From Sphingomonas sp. A2-49 (GTDB taxonomy: Bacteria; Pseudomonadota; Alphaproteobacteria; Sphingomonadales; Sphingomonadaceae), in NCBI RefSeq assembly GCF_025548555.1, contig NZ_JAJLPA010000001.1:62001-126000 (forward strand): 64,000 nucleotides of DNA, written 5' to 3'. The position numbers and the translations under genes are program-made. Positions within the stretch are counted from its first letter, which is position 1. Each line of letters begins with the position of its first letter. This document shows positions 45,501-55,671 of the stretch, one piece after another. Below the pieces are notes generated by a model. The model was given only the letters and a program-made list of their open reading frames with translations, ran no database searches and had not been told where the DNA came from.

Positions 45501-46837
45501 GGGGCGACGGCATTCCCGACGTGCCGGTCAGCCATGCGATGCTGGATGCCGAGGGGCGCCTGGTCGCCGCGGACCCGGCGATCATGGCGCTCAACGATCA
45601 TGCCGGCGGGGCGCTCGGTACGCCGCTGGCGGTGCCGCAGCTGGCGACGGTGGTGCGGCTGGCGCGGCGGCTCGGCGTCCTCGTGTCGCGGGCTGTCACC
45701 GTCGGCGACGACGATGCGGACATCGACCTGTGGGTGCGCGTCCAGCCCGACGGCGCGGGCACGCGGCTGACGGTAAGCGGATGGCGCGAGCTGCGCCCGC
45801 GGATCGTCGCGACGCCGCGCGCGGCGGTGATCGAGACGGGCGACCTGTGCTGGGAGACGGATGCGGCGCTGCGCCTGACGTTCGTCTCGATCGAGGCCGC
45901 GCGGCGCATCGGCGTCGATGCGCTGGCCTTGCTCGGCCGGCCGCTGACCATGCTGTTCGCGCTCGACGAGGCGGGCGAGGGGGCGTTGCCGATCCTGGAA
46001 GCGGTCGCGCGCCGCACCCCGCTGCATGACCAGCCGGCGCGGCTGCGCGCCAACGATATGGCGGTGTCGCTGACCGCACGCATCAAGCGCGACGCGGCGG
46101 GCGAATTCGCCGGGCTGGACGGTGTCGCACGGGCTGCCGACGCGCCGCCGGCGCCCCGCCCGGTCAGCATGGCGCCGGGCTTCACCGACGGGCTGGACCG
46201 GGCCCTGCGCGCCCCGCTCGCCCGTATCATCGCGCATGCCGATACGATCCACGCCGAGGCGGAGGGACCGGTCCAGCGCGATTATATCGACTATGCGTCG
46301 GACATCGCCAATGCCGGCCGGCACCTGCTCGGGCTGGTCGACGATCTGGTCGACCTCCAGGCGGTCGAGGGACCCGATTTCGCGGTCGAGGCGGAGCCGA
46401 TCGATCTCGCCGACGTCGCGCGGCGCGCCGCCGGGCTGCTGTCCGTCCGCGCGGCGAATGCCGGCGTCGCGATCGCACGGCCGCTTCCCGAACTCCGCAT
46501 TCCGACGACGGGCGATTTCCGCCGCGCGTTGCAGATCATGGTCAATCTGATCGGCAATGCGGTACGCTACACGCCCGAGGGCGGCGTCGTCACCGTGACC
46601 GCGGCGCAGGCCGGCGACCGCGTCGTCGCGATCGTCGCCGATCAGGGCAAGGGCATCGCGCCGGCGGATCAGGCGAGGATCTTCGACAAGTTCGAACGGG
46701 TCGATCCGTCGGAGGCGGGCGGCAACGGCCTCGGCCTCTACATCGCGCGCCGGCTCGCGGAGGCGATGGGGGGAGCGCTGACGGTCGAGAGCGTGCCGGG
46801 CGAGGGCGCGCGCTTCACGCTGACCCTCCCGGCCTGA
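45497..46837 (+). CDS. PAS-containing histidine kinase homologue without the phospho-acceptor His
   Basis: 446 residues. A PAS-like region (about 10-100) and a second PAS (about 113-215, DLCWETDAALRLTFVSIEAA) precede a DHp domain and an ATPase domain. The H-box reads LDRALRAPLARII, with Arg235 where kinases have His (SHELRTPL). The ATPase domain looks intact: N box NLIGNAVRYTPEGG, G1 DQGKGIAP, F box FDKFERV, G2 GGNGLGLYIARRL. No membrane span. Pseudo-kinases such as DivL (Tyr for His) act in cell-cycle signalling; that is the closest precedent, not an identification. Confidence 0.85.
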   Translation: MRGDGIPDVPVSHAMLDAEGRLVAADPAIMALNDHAGGALGTPLAVPQLATVVRLARRLGVLVSRAVTVGDDDADIDLWVRVQPDGAGTRLTVSGWRELRPRIVATPRAAVIETGDLCWETDAALRLTFVSIEAARRIGVDALALLGRPLTMLFALDEAGEGALPILEAVARRTPLHDQPARLRANDMAVSLTARIKRDAAGEFAGLDGVARAADAPPAPRPVSMAPGFTDGLDRALRAPLARIIAHADTIHAEAEGPVQRDYIDYASDIANAGRHLLGLVDDLVDLQAVEGPDFAVEAEPIDLADVARRAAGLLSVRAANAGVAIARPLPELRIPTTGDFRRALQIMVNLIGNAVRYTPEGGVVTVTAAQAGDRVVAIVADQGKGIAPADQARIFDKFERVDPSEAGGNGLGLYIARRLAEAMGGALTVESVPGEGARFTLTLPA

Positions 46838-46843
46838 CCGGGA

Positions 46844-47047
46844 TCAGCGCCGGAGGCGGCGCGCGACGAGGATCAGCAACAGGCCGGCGACGGCCAGCGC
46901 CGCGCCGCGATCCGCCCACGGCCGCTGGTCGAGCATGAAGCTCGACTGCGGCCAGTGGACGTAGCCCAGGCCCTGGCCGATCCACAACAACCCCATCAGC
47001 GTCATCAGGACGCCGACGGCGATCAGGACCGGCCGGGCGCGGCGCAT
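46844..47047 (-). CDS. small two-span membrane protein after gltA
   Basis: 67 residues with hydrophobic spans at about 7-28 and 47-62 and a basic C-terminus (ARRLRR). The ATG at 47047 shares a base with the gltA stop (TGATG), so it is translated with citrate synthase. Its stop lies 6 bp from the convergent kinase-like gene. Function unknown. Confidence 0.7.
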   Translation of the reverse strand: MRRARPVLIAVGVLMTLMGLLWIGQGLGYVHWPQSSFMLDQRPWADRGAALAVAGLLLILVARRLRR

Positions 47048-48330
47048 CAGCGCTGGCCCACGGGAACGTAGCTGCGCTGCGTCGGCCCGGTGTAGAGCTG
47101 GCGCGGACGGCCGATCTTCTGGTCGGGATCGGTAATCATCTCGTTCCACTGCGCGACCCAGCCGACGGTGCGGGCGAGCGCGAACAGCACCGTGAACATC
47201 TCGGTCGGGAAGCCGATCGCCGACAGGATGACGCCCGAATAGAAATCGACGTTCGGGAACAGCTTCTTCTCGATGAAGTACGGATCGCTGAGCGCCAGTT
47301 CCTCGAGCCGCAGCGCGGTGTCGAACAGCGGATCGTTCACCTTCAGCGCGTCGAACACCTCGCGCACCGTCTTCTGCATGACGGTCGCGCGCGGATCGTA
47401 GTTCTTGTAGACGCGATGGCCGAAGCCCATCAGGCGGAACGGATCGTTCTTGTCCTTCGCGCGGGCGATGAATTCGGGGATCCGCTCGGGCGTGCCGATC
47501 TCGCGCAGCATGTTGAGCGCGGCCTCGTTGGCGCCGCCGTGCGCCGGGCCCCACAGGCAGGCGATGCCCGCCGCGATGCAGGCGAACGGGTTCGCTCCCG
47601 ACGATCCGGCGAGGCGGACGGTCGAGGTCGAGGCGTTCTGCTCGTGATCGGCATGGAGGATGAAGATCCGGTCCATCGCCTTTTCGACCGCCGGGTTCAC
47701 CTCATATTGCTCGGCCGGCACGCCGAACGTCATGCGCAGGAAGTTGCCGGTGTAGCTCAGCGAATTGTCGGGGTAGAGGAACGGCTGTCCGACGCTGTAC
47801 TTGTAGGCCATCGCCGCGATCGTCGGGATCTTGGCGATCAGGCGGTGGCTGGCGATGGTGCGCTGCACCGGATCGTGGATGTCGGTCGAATCATGGTAGA
47901 AGGCCGACAGCGCGCCGACGACGCCGCACATGATCGCCATCGGATGCGCGTCGCGGCGGAAGCCGCGGAAGAAGGCCGCGAGCTGTTCGTGCACCATCGT
48001 GTGGCGGGTGATCGTGGTCGAGAAGCCCTTCAGCTCGTCCGCCGACGGCAGTTCGCCGTTGAGCAACAGATAGGCGACCTCCATGAAGCTCGACTGTTCG
48101 GCGAGCTCGCCGATCGGATAGCCCCGGTGTAGCAGGACGCCCTCGTCGCCATCGATATAGGTCAGGGCCGACTGGCACGACGCGGTCGAGGTGAAGCCGG
48201 GATCGTAGGTGAAGGCACCGGTCTGCGCATAGAATTTGCGGATGTCGACGACGTCGGGTCCGACCGAACCGGACATCACCGGATAATCGAGGTCCTTGCC
48301 GTCCAGGTTCACTTTGGCGGTTGCGGTCAT
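47047..48330 (-). CDS. gltA: citrate synthase
   Basis: 427 residues, the type II (NADH-sensitive) length. The active-site blocks [11 protein letters not shown] and [15 protein letters not shown] give the catalytic His and Asp, and [14 protein letters not shown] is typical. It condenses oxaloacetate and acetyl-CoA in the TCA cycle. It follows gltX by 16 bp, and the pair is likely co-transcribed. Confidence 0.97.
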   Translation of the reverse strand: MTATAKVNLDGKDLDYPVMSGSVGPDVVDIRKFYAQTGAFTYDPGFTSTASCQSALTYIDGDEGVLLHRGYPIGELAEQSSFMEVAYLLLNGELPSADELKGFSTTITRHTMVHEQLAAFFRGFRRDAHPMAIMCGVVGALSAFYHDSTDIHDPVQRTIASHRLIAKIPTIAAMAYKYSVGQPFLYPDNSLSYTGNFLRMTFGVPAEQYEVNPAVEKAMDRIFILHADHEQNASTSTVRLAGSSGANPFACIAAGIACLWGPAHGGANEAALNMLREIGTPERIPEFIARAKDKNDPFRLMGFGHRVYKNYDPRATVMQKTVREVFDALKVNDPLFDTALRLEELALSDPYFIEKKLFPNVDFYSGVILSAIGFPTEMFTVLFALARTVGWVAQWNEMITDPDQKIGRPRQLYTGPTQRSYVPVGQR

Positions 48331-48346
48331 GGGGATGTCCTTCCTG

Positions 48347-49723
48347 TCAGGCTGCCAGTCGGTCCGCGATCCGGCCGAGGCTTTCCTCTTTGCCGAGCAG
48401 CGCGAGCACGTCGAAAATGCCGGGCGACGTCTTGCGCCCGGTGAGAGCGGCGCGGAGCGGCTGGGCGACCTGGCCGAGCTTGACGCCCTGGCCGTCGGCG
48501 ACCTGCCGTACCGCTGCTTCGATCGTCTCCTGATCCCACTGCTGCACCGCGTCAAGCGCTGCATGCAGTGCGGCGAGAAGCCCCGGCGGCGTCTGGCCGA
48601 GGAGGTCGGCCGCCGCTTGATCGAGCGTCAGCGGCCGCGCCGCGAACAGGAAGCCTGCACCCTCGCTCAGTTCGTTGAGGTTGGCGGCACGCGCCTTCAG
48701 CACCGGCATCGCGCGGGTCAGCAGGCCGGTGTCGGCATAGCCGCCGATCGTCGCGACCAGCCCGGCGAGCCGCGCATCGTCCGCGGCGCGGATGTAATGG
48801 CCGTTCAGATTCTCGAGCTTCTTGAGGTCGAAGCGCGACGGGCTCTTGCCCACCGCGCCCAGATCGAACCATTCGGTCGCCTGTTCGCGGCTGATGATCT
48901 CGTCGTCGCCATGCCCCCAGCCGAGGCGCAGCAGGTAATTGTCGAACGCTTCGGGCAGGATGCCGAGGTCGTCGCGATACGCCTCGATCCCCACCGCGCC
49001 GTGGCGCTTGGACAGCTTGGCGCCGTCGGTGCCGTGGATCAGCGGGATATGGGCGTAGATTGGCTCCGGCCAGCCGTTCGCGCGATAGATGGGCAGCTGG
49101 CGAAAGGCGTTGTTGAGATGGTCGTCGCCGCGAATGACGTGCGTCACGCCCATGTCGTGATCGTCGACGACCACGGCCAGCATGTACGTCGGCGTGCCGT
49201 CGGAGCGGAGCAGGATGAGGTCGTCCAGCTCGGCGTTCTGGACCGTCACCGATCCCTGTACCCGATCCTCGATCGTGGTCGCGCCGTCGCGCGGCGCCTT
49301 CAGCCGAACGACGAAGGGCTGGCCGGCGGGCGCGGTCGCCGGGTCGGCGTCGCGCCACGGACTGCGGATCCGGAGCGGCTTGCGCGCCGCCTGCGCGGCC
49401 TCGCGCTGCGCGGCGATCTCCTCTGCGGTCATGTAGCAGCGATAGGCATGGCCGCTCGCCACCATCTCGTGGGCGACCGCGGCATGCCGGTCGGCGCGCG
49501 CGAACTGGAAGACGGCATCGCCGTCCCAGTCGATCCCGAGCCATTGCAGCCCCGACAGGATCGCGTCGATCGCCGGCTGCGTCGAGCGCGCCCGGTCGGT
49601 GTCCTCGATCCGCAGCAGGAAACGCCCGCCATGGTGACGCGCATACAGCCAGTTGAACAGCGCGGTGCGCGCGCCGCCCAGATGCAGGTAGCCGGTCGGC
49701 GACGGCGCGAAACGCGTCACCAC
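48347..49723 (-). CDS. gltX: glutamyl-tRNA synthetase
   Basis: 458 residues. The class I motifs are [14 protein letters not shown] (HIGH type) and [11 protein letters not shown] (KMSKS type). The C-terminal anticodon-binding domain ends near the stop. GTG 49723 is chosen because CAGGAG precedes it and its product [11 protein letters not shown] matches the family start; a TTG at 49777 would add 18 odd residues. The alphaproteobacterial enzyme may also charge tRNA-Gln with Glu. Confidence 0.96.
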   Translation of the reverse strand: MVTRFAPSPTGYLHLGGARTALFNWLYARHHGGRFLLRIEDTDRARSTQPAIDAILSGLQWLGIDWDGDAVFQFARADRHAAVAHEMVASGHAYRCYMTAEEIAAQREAAQAARKPLRIRSPWRDADPATAPAGQPFVVRLKAPRDGATTIEDRVQGSVTVQNAELDDLILLRSDGTPTYMLAVVVDDHDMGVTHVIRGDDHLNNAFRQLPIYRANGWPEPIYAHIPLIHGTDGAKLSKRHGAVGIEAYRDDLGILPEAFDNYLLRLGWGHGDDEIISREQATEWFDLGAVGKSPSRFDLKKLENLNGHYIRAADDARLAGLVATIGGYADTGLLTRAMPVLKARAANLNELSEGAGFLFAARPLTLDQAAADLLGQTPPGLLAALHAALDAVQQWDQETIEAAVRQVADGQGVKLGQVAQPLRAALTGRKTSPGIFDVLALLGKEESLGRIADRLAA

Positions 49724-49857
49724 CGGGCTCCTGGAGGAGGACGCCCCGGTGGCGTCGTGATCTGTTGTTGCGCCCAACCGCGGGTGCTCCCAAGCTTCGT
49801 GATGTGATGGCCAGTCCAGCCGCCGCGGCCCCTAGCACGCGCTCCCGGCGCCTTCAA

Positions 49858-52029
49858 ATGCCGCGCGTTGCGCGCAGGTTGCGCGATTCCATCGAATGGC
49901 GTCTCGAGTCGGAGCGCGACCAGCTGGTGCTCTGAATCCCGGTCGCGTTCGGCGGCGGCATCGCCGCATGGTTCCTGCTGCCCGATCCGCGCAGCTGGAT
50001 CGCCACGATTCTCGCCTGTCTCGTACTGGCGCTGGGCGCCGCGGCGACCGCCGACGGGGGCCGCGCGCCGCGCGCGATCGTGGTGGGCGCACTGGCAATC
50101 GGCTGCGGCTGTGGCGCGATCTGGTGGCGGGCCGAGCGGGCGACCGCGCCGGTGCTGGCGCGCCCCGCGATCGCGACCGTCGCAGGGACCGTCGAGCGGA
50201 TCGAGCCGCTGCCGGCGCGGGCGCTGGTCCGGGTGACGATCCTGCCCGACGCCGGTGCCGGCCTGCCACCGCGGGTGCGGGTCAATCTCGCGGCGGCGGA
50301 TGTGACGGCGGGCCTCGGCGAGGGCGCGGTGGTGCGACTGCGCGCGCGATTGATGCCGCCACCCCCGGCGGCGGTGCCGGGGGCCTACGATTTCGCCCGC
50401 GTCGCGTGGTTCGCGTCGATCGGTGCGACCGGGCGCGGCTTCGCACCGGTCACCGTCGTGCGGCCGGGAATGCCGGAGGGCGGCATCCGCGCCCGGCTGA
50501 CCGCACACATCACCGCGCGGCTGGAGGGCAGCCGCGGCGGCATCGCCAGCGCGCTGGCGACGGGGGACGAGGGAGCGATCGCGATCGACGATTCGGACGC
50601 GATGCGCCGCGCCGGGCTGGCGCACCTGCTGTCGGTCAGCGGGCTGCACGTCACCGCCGCGGTCGCGGCGACGATGTTCGTCGTCATCCGCATCCTCGCG
50701 CTCTGGCCGTGGCTGGCGATCCGCGTGACGCTGCCGCTGGTCGCGGCGGCGGCGGGAGCACTCGCGGCGATCGGTTACACGCTGCTGACCGGGGGGCAGG
50801 TGCCGACGATCCGATCGTGCGTCGCGTCGCTGCTGGTGCTGGCGGCGCTGGCGGCCGGGCGCGAGGCGGTGACGCTGCGGCTGGTGGCGGCGGGCGCGAT
50901 GGTCGTGATGCTGCTCTGGCCGGAAGCGGTGGCGGGGGCGAGCTTCCAGCTGTCGTTCGCGGCGATCGCCGCGATCGTGGCGCTGCACGAGCATCCGCGG
51001 GTCGCCGCCTGGTTCGGCCCGCGCGAGGGGCCGCGTTGGCATGCCGTCCTGCGCGGGCTGGGTTCGCTGCTGCTCACCGGGCTGGTGGTCGAAGCGGCGC
51101 TGATGCCGATCGCGGTCTACCATTTCCACAAGGCGGGGGTGTACGGCGCGGCGGCCAACATCGTCGCCATCCCGCTGACGACGTTCGTCATCATGCCGCT
51201 GGAGGCGATTGCGCTGGCCCTCGATCCGGTCGGGCTGGGGGCGCTGCCGTGGTGGCTCACCGACCTCGCGATCCGTGCGCTGCTGGCACTTGCGCATGCG
51301 GTGGCGCGCGCGCCGGGATCGTCGGTCGCGCTGCCGTCGATGCCGACCGGGGCGTTCGCGGCGATGGTGATCGGCGGCCTCTGGTGCGCGCTGTGGCGAA
51401 CCCGCTGGCGGCGGCTCGGCATCGGGCCGCTTGCGTTCGGCGCCGCATGGGCGATCGCGACGCCCGCCCCCGACCTGCTGGTCACCGGGGACGGACGCCA
51501 CCTCGTGGTCCGGACGGCGGGTGGCGCGGCGTTGCTGCGCGATCGCGCCGGCGACTATACCCGCGCGATGCTGGCCGAGACCGGCGGCGTCGACGGCGAG
51601 CCGCTTCTGCTCGCCGACCAGGCGGATGCGCGATGCTCTGCCGACGCCTGTATCGTCGACGTGCGCGCCGGCGGGCGGGCATGGCGCGTTCTGGCGACCC
51701 GCAGCCTCTATCCGGTCGCATGGGATGCGATCGTCGGCGCCTGCCGCGTGGCCGACGTGGTCGTCAGCGAGCGGCGCCTGCCGGTCGCCTGCCGGCCGCG
51801 CTGGCTGAAGCTCGACGGGCCGATGCTGCGGCGGACGGGCGGGGTGGCGGTGGTGTTCGCCACCGGCGCGGTCACGACGGTGCGACACGCCGGCGATGCG
51901 CATCCCTGGCTCTCGCCGCCGACGATCCGACCGGACGGCGACGGCCCGACCTCACGGTCACGGAACCGGTGGGGCCGTGCCGATTGGCGGCGCGCGACGA
52001 TCCGGTCAGATAACGGGCGCGCGCGATGA
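49858..52029 (+). pseudogene. comEC: comEC/rec2 DNA-uptake channel gene, interrupted by an in-frame TGA
   Basis: Read in one frame, ATG 49858 gives 25 residues (MPRVARRLRDSIEWRLESER and DQLVL), then TGA at 49933-49935, then 698 more codons of ComEC. After the stop the frame continues IPVAFGGGIAAWFLLPDP, a usual ComEC N-terminal span, so TGG to TGA is the likely change. The next in-frame start is GTG 50080, which would lose about 49 residues past the stop. The competence core (SVSGLHVTAAVA, QVPTIRSC, FQLSFAAIAAI) and the C-terminal beta-lactamase-like remnant are intact. ComEC carries single-strand DNA across the inner membrane. Loss of function is likely unless a sequencing error is involved. 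Confidence 0.82.
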
Positions 52030-52860
52030 CCCTGTCGGCCCCGGGGACGATCGACGATCGCGCCTTCCCCGTCGCGTGTCGGCCCCCGCTGGTGAACGCC
52101 TGGCGACCCGATGTTGTGGCGGAAGGGCGGGGTCGCGGCGGTGTTCGCCACCGGAACGGTCATGACGATGCGTCACACCGGCGACGCGCCCCGGCTGCCG
52201 CCGCCGACGCTCGAGCCGGCAAGGGCCGCCTGTTCCCGTTTTCAGGGCACGAGCGGGGCCGCGCCGGGTGACGGCACTACGGTGCGGGCCAGATCCATGG
52301 TCATCGGCTGTGGCTCTGTCTGTCACGGGGACAATCGTTGGTCGAGCGGCGCCCGCCCGCCGCCTGTCGCCGCGCTGGCCGAAGCTCGACGGCCTAAGGT
52401 TGCGGCGGATGGGCGGGGTCGCGGGTGTGTCCGCCACCGGTGGGGTCACGGCTGTGCTACGTGCGGCGATGCGCATCTCCGGCTGTCGCCGACGCCCCGG
52501 CTGGAAAGCGACAACCCGTCCCAATGTGCCCGGGGCGGGCGGGGCCGCGGCGGGTGGCGGGTCGCGACGGGTCGGGCCAGATGATGGTCACGCGCCATGA
52601 GCAGGTCAGTTCCGGGGACGATCGATGATCGAATGACGCGTTCACCGTCGCCGGTCGTCCGCGCAGGCCGATGCTGCGGCGGAAGCGCGGCGCCGCGGTG
52701 AAGTTCGCCATTGGCACCGTCGCGACGGTCCGACCCGCCGGCGACGCGCATCCTGTTGGCGCCGTCGATGCTCCAGCCAGCAGGCAACGGATTGTTGCCG
52801 ACGTGGCGCGGCTCGCGGCACCGCCGGGTGGCGGTGCGCTGCGGACGGGGCTAGACGATC
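51740..52860 (+). repeat. degenerate tandem array of about 280-bp units copied from the 3' end of comEC
   Basis: Four diverged units can be aligned. The anchor GCTGCGGCGG or its variant ends at 51834, 52122, 52408 and 52682, spacings of 288, 286 and 274 bp. A second anchor, CGGGGACGATCGACGATCG-like, recurs at about 52041, 52325 and 52612. Unit 1 lies within comEC and encodes LRRTGGVAVVFATGAVTTVR; the later units would read LWRKGGVAAVFATGTVMTMR, LRRMGGVAGVSATGGVTAV and LRRKRGAAVKFAIGTVATVR, in shifted frames. Units 2-4 fill the 864 bp between comEC and the next gene, where I see no gene. Confidence 0.8.
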
Positions 52861-52893
52861 GTCACGGGCCGCGGTTCGGACCGCCATGGGGAT

Positions 52894-53760
52894 ATGAGGA
52901 TGAAGCGTCTGGCCGTCGCATTGCTGCTGCTCGCGGTACCCGCATCGGCGCAGGATGCCGCGCAGCGGCGGGCGTGGAACGCGCCGAGCGCTCCGTTCCG
53001 TATCGTCGGCAATGTCTATTACGTCGGTACGGCGGGCCTGTCGGCTTTTCTGATCGCCGACCCCGCCGGGCTGGTCCTGATCGACGGCGGCCTGCCCGAA
53101 AGCGCGCAAGTGATCGCGGCGAACGTGCGACTGCTGGGATTCCGGCTGCGCGACGTGCGCTACATCCTCAACAATCACAGCCATTTGGACCATGCCGGCG
53201 GACTGGCGGCGTTGCAGCGGGCGAGCGGTGCACGGATGGTCGCCAGCCGCGGCGATACGCCCGATCTCATCGCGGGGCGTACGATCGAGCGTCCCGAACT
53301 GGGACGATTCGCGCCGGTCCGCCCGTCCGTCACGATCGGCGACGGGGGCGTCGTCCGCGTCGGCGACACCGTGCTGACCGCCCACCTGACGCCCGGTCAT
53401 ACCGATGGCGCCACCAGCTGGTCGATGCGGACCATCGACCGGGGCAGGCCGCTCCGGGTGTTCTTCCTGTCGAGCCTCAGCGTCGCCGGGCGCGCCTTGG
53501 TCACCGGCCGACCGCCGCGCGATACGTCGGCGGTGGCACAGTTCCGCGCCACGTTCCGCCGCCTCGCCACGTATCGCGCCGACGTCCTGCTGAGCTATCA
53601 TGCCGAGCAGTTCGACCTCGCGGACAAACGCGCTGCACTGGCCGCGGGCGATCACCGCGCCTTCGTCGATCCCGGCGAGCTCGCCCGCCGCGTGGCGGCG
53701 GCGCGACGGGCGTTCGACGCCGACCTCATCCGCCAGCGGCGCGCGGTGCCTCAGTCGTAG
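52894..53760 (+). CDS. subclass B3-type metallo-beta-lactamase family protein, exported
   Basis: 288 residues. A signal peptide ([19 protein letters not shown]) is followed by the MBL fold with H95-S-H97-L-D99-H100 ([10 protein letters not shown]), H169 ([11 protein letters not shown]) and H236 (LLSYHAEQF), the ligand set of B3 enzymes with two zinc sites. Known B3 enzymes hydrolyse penicillins, cephalosporins and carbapenems, but many relatives of this type have other or weak activity. ATG 52894 or 52900. Its 3' end overlaps that of lexA by 10 bp, tail to tail. It sits between the comEC repeat array and lexA. Confidence 0.88.
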   Translation: MRMKRLAVALLLLAVPASAQDAAQRRAWNAPSAPFRIVGNVYYVGTAGLSAFLIADPAGLVLIDGGLPESAQVIAANVRLLGFRLRDVRYILNNHSHLDHAGGLAALQRASGARMVASRGDTPDLIAGRTIERPELGRFAPVRPSVTIGDGGVVRVGDTVLTAHLTPGHTDGATSWSMRTIDRGRPLRVFFLSSLSVAGRALVTGRPPRDTSAVAQFRATFRRLATYRADVLLSYHAEQFDLADKRAALAAGDHRAFVDPGELARRVAAARRAFDADLIRQRRAVPQS

Positions 53761-54431
53761 CGGCGCAGGATGCCCGACAGCTTGCCCTGAACGCGGACGT
53801 GCGCGGGGGCGTAGCGCTGCGGTTCGTAGGCACGATTGGCGGGATCGAGCCGCACCATCGCACCCTCCCGCCGGAAATATTTCAGCGTCGCCTCGGTATC
53901 CTCGATCAGCGCCACGACGATCTCGCCGTCGCGCGCGGTATCGGTACGCCGGATGAGCGCATAGTCGCCATCGAGGATGCCGGCATCGACCATCGAGTCG
54001 CCCGACACCTCCAGCGCATAATGCTCGCCCGCGCCCAGCAGCGCGGCGGGCACCGCCAGCATCGAACTGCCCTCGAACGCCTCGATCGGCACGCCCGCCG
54101 CGATGCGGCCGTGGAGCGGGATCTCGATCACGTCGTTGGCGGGGGACGGCGCGGGGCGGATATTGCCCGCCCTCGGCGTCGGCGCCGGCGCCGCGGCCGG
54201 CGTCGTCACCGGCCTGCGCTCGGGCATCCGCAGCACCTCCAGCGCGCGGGCGCGGTTGGGTAGCCGACGGATGAAATGGCGTTCCTCGAGCGCGCTGATG
54301 AGCCGGTGGACGCCGGACTTCGACTTGAGGTCGAGCGCCTCCTTCATCTCCTCGAAGGAAGGAGAGATGCCGGTTTCTTCCAGCCGGTCATTGATGAAGC
54401 AAACGAGCTCGTGCTGCTTGCGCGTGAGCAT
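53751..54431 (-). CDS. lexA: SOS repressor LexA
   Basis: 226 residues. A winged helix-turn-helix ([40 protein letters not shown]) is joined by an Ala/Pro-rich linker (about 72-98) to the S24 peptidase domain. Self-cleavage is expected between A112 and G113 (GRIAAGVP), with catalytic S146 (SGDSMVD) and K184 (ATLKYF). It represses DNA-damage genes and its own. The promoter carries two overlapping SOS boxes and lies in the end of moeA. Confidence 0.97.
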   Translation of the reverse strand: MLTRKQHELVCFINDRLEETGISPSFEEMKEALDLKSKSGVHRLISALEERHFIRRLPNRARALEVLRMPERRPVTTPAAAPAPTPRAGNIRPAPSPANDVIEIPLHGRIAAGVPIEAFEGSSMLAVPAALLGAGEHYALEVSGDSMVDAGILDGDYALIRRTDTARDGEIVVALIEDTEATLKYFRREGAMVRLDPANRAYEPQRYAPAHVRVQGKLSGILRRYD

Positions 54432-54450
54432 GGGCGGTCCTTCCCCGTCA

Positions 54451-54476
54451 GAACAGACGCGGAACTTCTAGGGAAC
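54451..54476 (-). promoter_or_regulatory. two overlapping LexA (SOS) boxes
   Basis: On the minus strand GTTC occurs three times, each 7 bases from the next: GTTC-CCTAGAA-GTTC-CGCGTCT-GTTC. This makes two alphaproteobacterial SOS boxes (GTTC-N7-GTTC) that share the middle GTTC (54462-54465). They cover the -10 box of lexA, as expected for autorepression. Confidence 0.9.
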
Positions 54477-54493
54477 GAAGTGGCCGGCGTCAA
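54465..54493 (-). promoter_or_regulatory. lexA promoter
   Basis: TTGACG (54493-54488), 17 bp, TAGAAG (54470-54465) on the minus strand. The -35 box overlaps the stop codon of moeA, so lexA has its own promoter despite the close gene upstream, and the -10 box lies within the SOS boxes. Confidence 0.7.
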
Positions 54494-55671
54494 GCGATGA
54501 CGAGGATTTCCGCCGAGTCGCCCGCGCGCGCCGCCGGGGCGCCGACCGCGCGAACGATCAGGCAGTGCGAGCGCGCCAGCGTCAGCAGCATGGAGCTGTC
54601 CTGGATGGTGGAGGCATAGGCGCGGCCGTCGCGCAGTTCGGCGCGCAGATAGTCGGTGCGCGGGCCGTTGGCGGGAAGATCCTCGCCCAGAATGGCGTGC
54701 GTCGTCCGGGGCAGCGCGTCGCGCGCGCCGGCAAGGTGCGCGATCATCGGCCGGACGAACAGAATCGCGGTGACGAAGGCGGAAACCGGGTTGCCCGGCA
54801 GCCCGAGCACCGTCATCGCGCCCAGCCGCCCGGCCATCATCGGCTTGCCGGGGCGCAACGCGACCCGCCAGAAATCGATGCCGCCGCCCGCCGCCTCCAG
54901 CGCGGGCCGGACGAGGTCGTGATCGCCGACCGATGCGCCGCCGGTGGTGACGAGCAGGTCGGCATCGACCCCGGCGAACGCATCGCGCAGCACGTCGCGA
55001 TCGTCGGGGAGGATCCCCAGATCGATCAGCTCGACCGGCAGGTCGGCGCACAAGGCGGCGAGCATCGCGCGGTTCGATTCGGGCAGTGCGGCGGGATCGT
55101 CCGACGCACCGGGGTCGACCAGCTCGTCGCCGGTGGCGCACAGCGCGACGCGTATGCGGCGATGCACCGGCAGGCGCGCGACGCCGCCGGTGGCCGCGAC
55201 CGCGATCCGCGCGGGGGTCAGGCGGTCGCCGCGGGCGATCAGCCGGTCGCCCGCCGCAAAGTCGAGGCCGCGCCGGCGCGTATTGCGCCCGCGGACCGGC
55301 GGCCCTTCGCCGGTCAGGCGGATCGCGTCGCCGGCGGCGCTCGCCTCTTCCTGGATCATCACCGTATCGGCGCCCGCGGGCATCGCCGCGCCGGTGAAGA
55401 TGCGCGCCGTCTCGCCGACGCCGACGGTGCCCGTGAAGGGGCGCCCGGCGGCGCTCTCGCCGATCAGCCGCCACGGGCCGGGCAAATCGGCGAAGCGGAT
55501 CGCATAGCCGTCCATCGCCGACAGGTCCGTCACCGGCTGCGTGCGGCGGGCGTGGACGTCGTCGGCGGCCCAGCGGCCGTGCGCCAGCGTGATCGCGACA
55601 TCCTCCGCCGCGACCGGTGCGGCGAGCGCGAACAGCCGCGCCTGCGCCTCGGCGATCGGCAGCAGCGTCAC
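54490..55671 (-). CDS. moeA: molybdopterin molybdenumtransferase
   Basis: 393 residues. The gephyrin-type N-terminal segment [33 protein letters not shown], the central MoCF domain [16 protein letters not shown], and [25 protein letters not shown] are in order. It inserts molybdate into adenylylated molybdopterin. GTG 55671 overlaps the moaC stop, so the two are coupled. Confidence 0.95.
   Translation of the reverse strand: MTLLPIAEAQARLFALAAPVAAEDVAITLAHGRWAADDVHARRTQPVTDLSAMDGYAIRFADLPGPWRLIGESAAGRPFTGTVGVGETARIFTGAAMPAGADTVMIQEEASAAGDAIRLTGEGPPVRGRNTRRRGLDFAAGDRLIARGDRLTPARIAVAATGGVARLPVHRRIRVALCATGDELVDPGASDDPAALPESNRAMLAALCADLPVELIDLGILPDDRDVLRDAFAGVDADLLVTTGGASVGDHDLVRPALEAAGGGIDFWRVALRPGKPMMAGRLGAMTVLGLPGNPVSAFVTAILFVRPMIAHLAGARDALPRTTHAILGEDLPANGPRTDYLRAELRDGRAYASTIQDSSMLLTLARSHCLIVRAVGAPAARAGDSAEILVIA

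Noticed and set aside
49933..49935. The TGA in comEC as selenocysteine or a recoded codon
   Set aside because: No hairpin fitting a bacterial SECIS was seen right after it, ComEC is not a selenoprotein family, and the expected residue is Trp.
52006..52890. Several overlapping 100-170-codon frames on both strands after comEC
   Set aside because: They repeat the same peptide pattern because of the 280-bp units, shift frame between units and lack ribosome sites.
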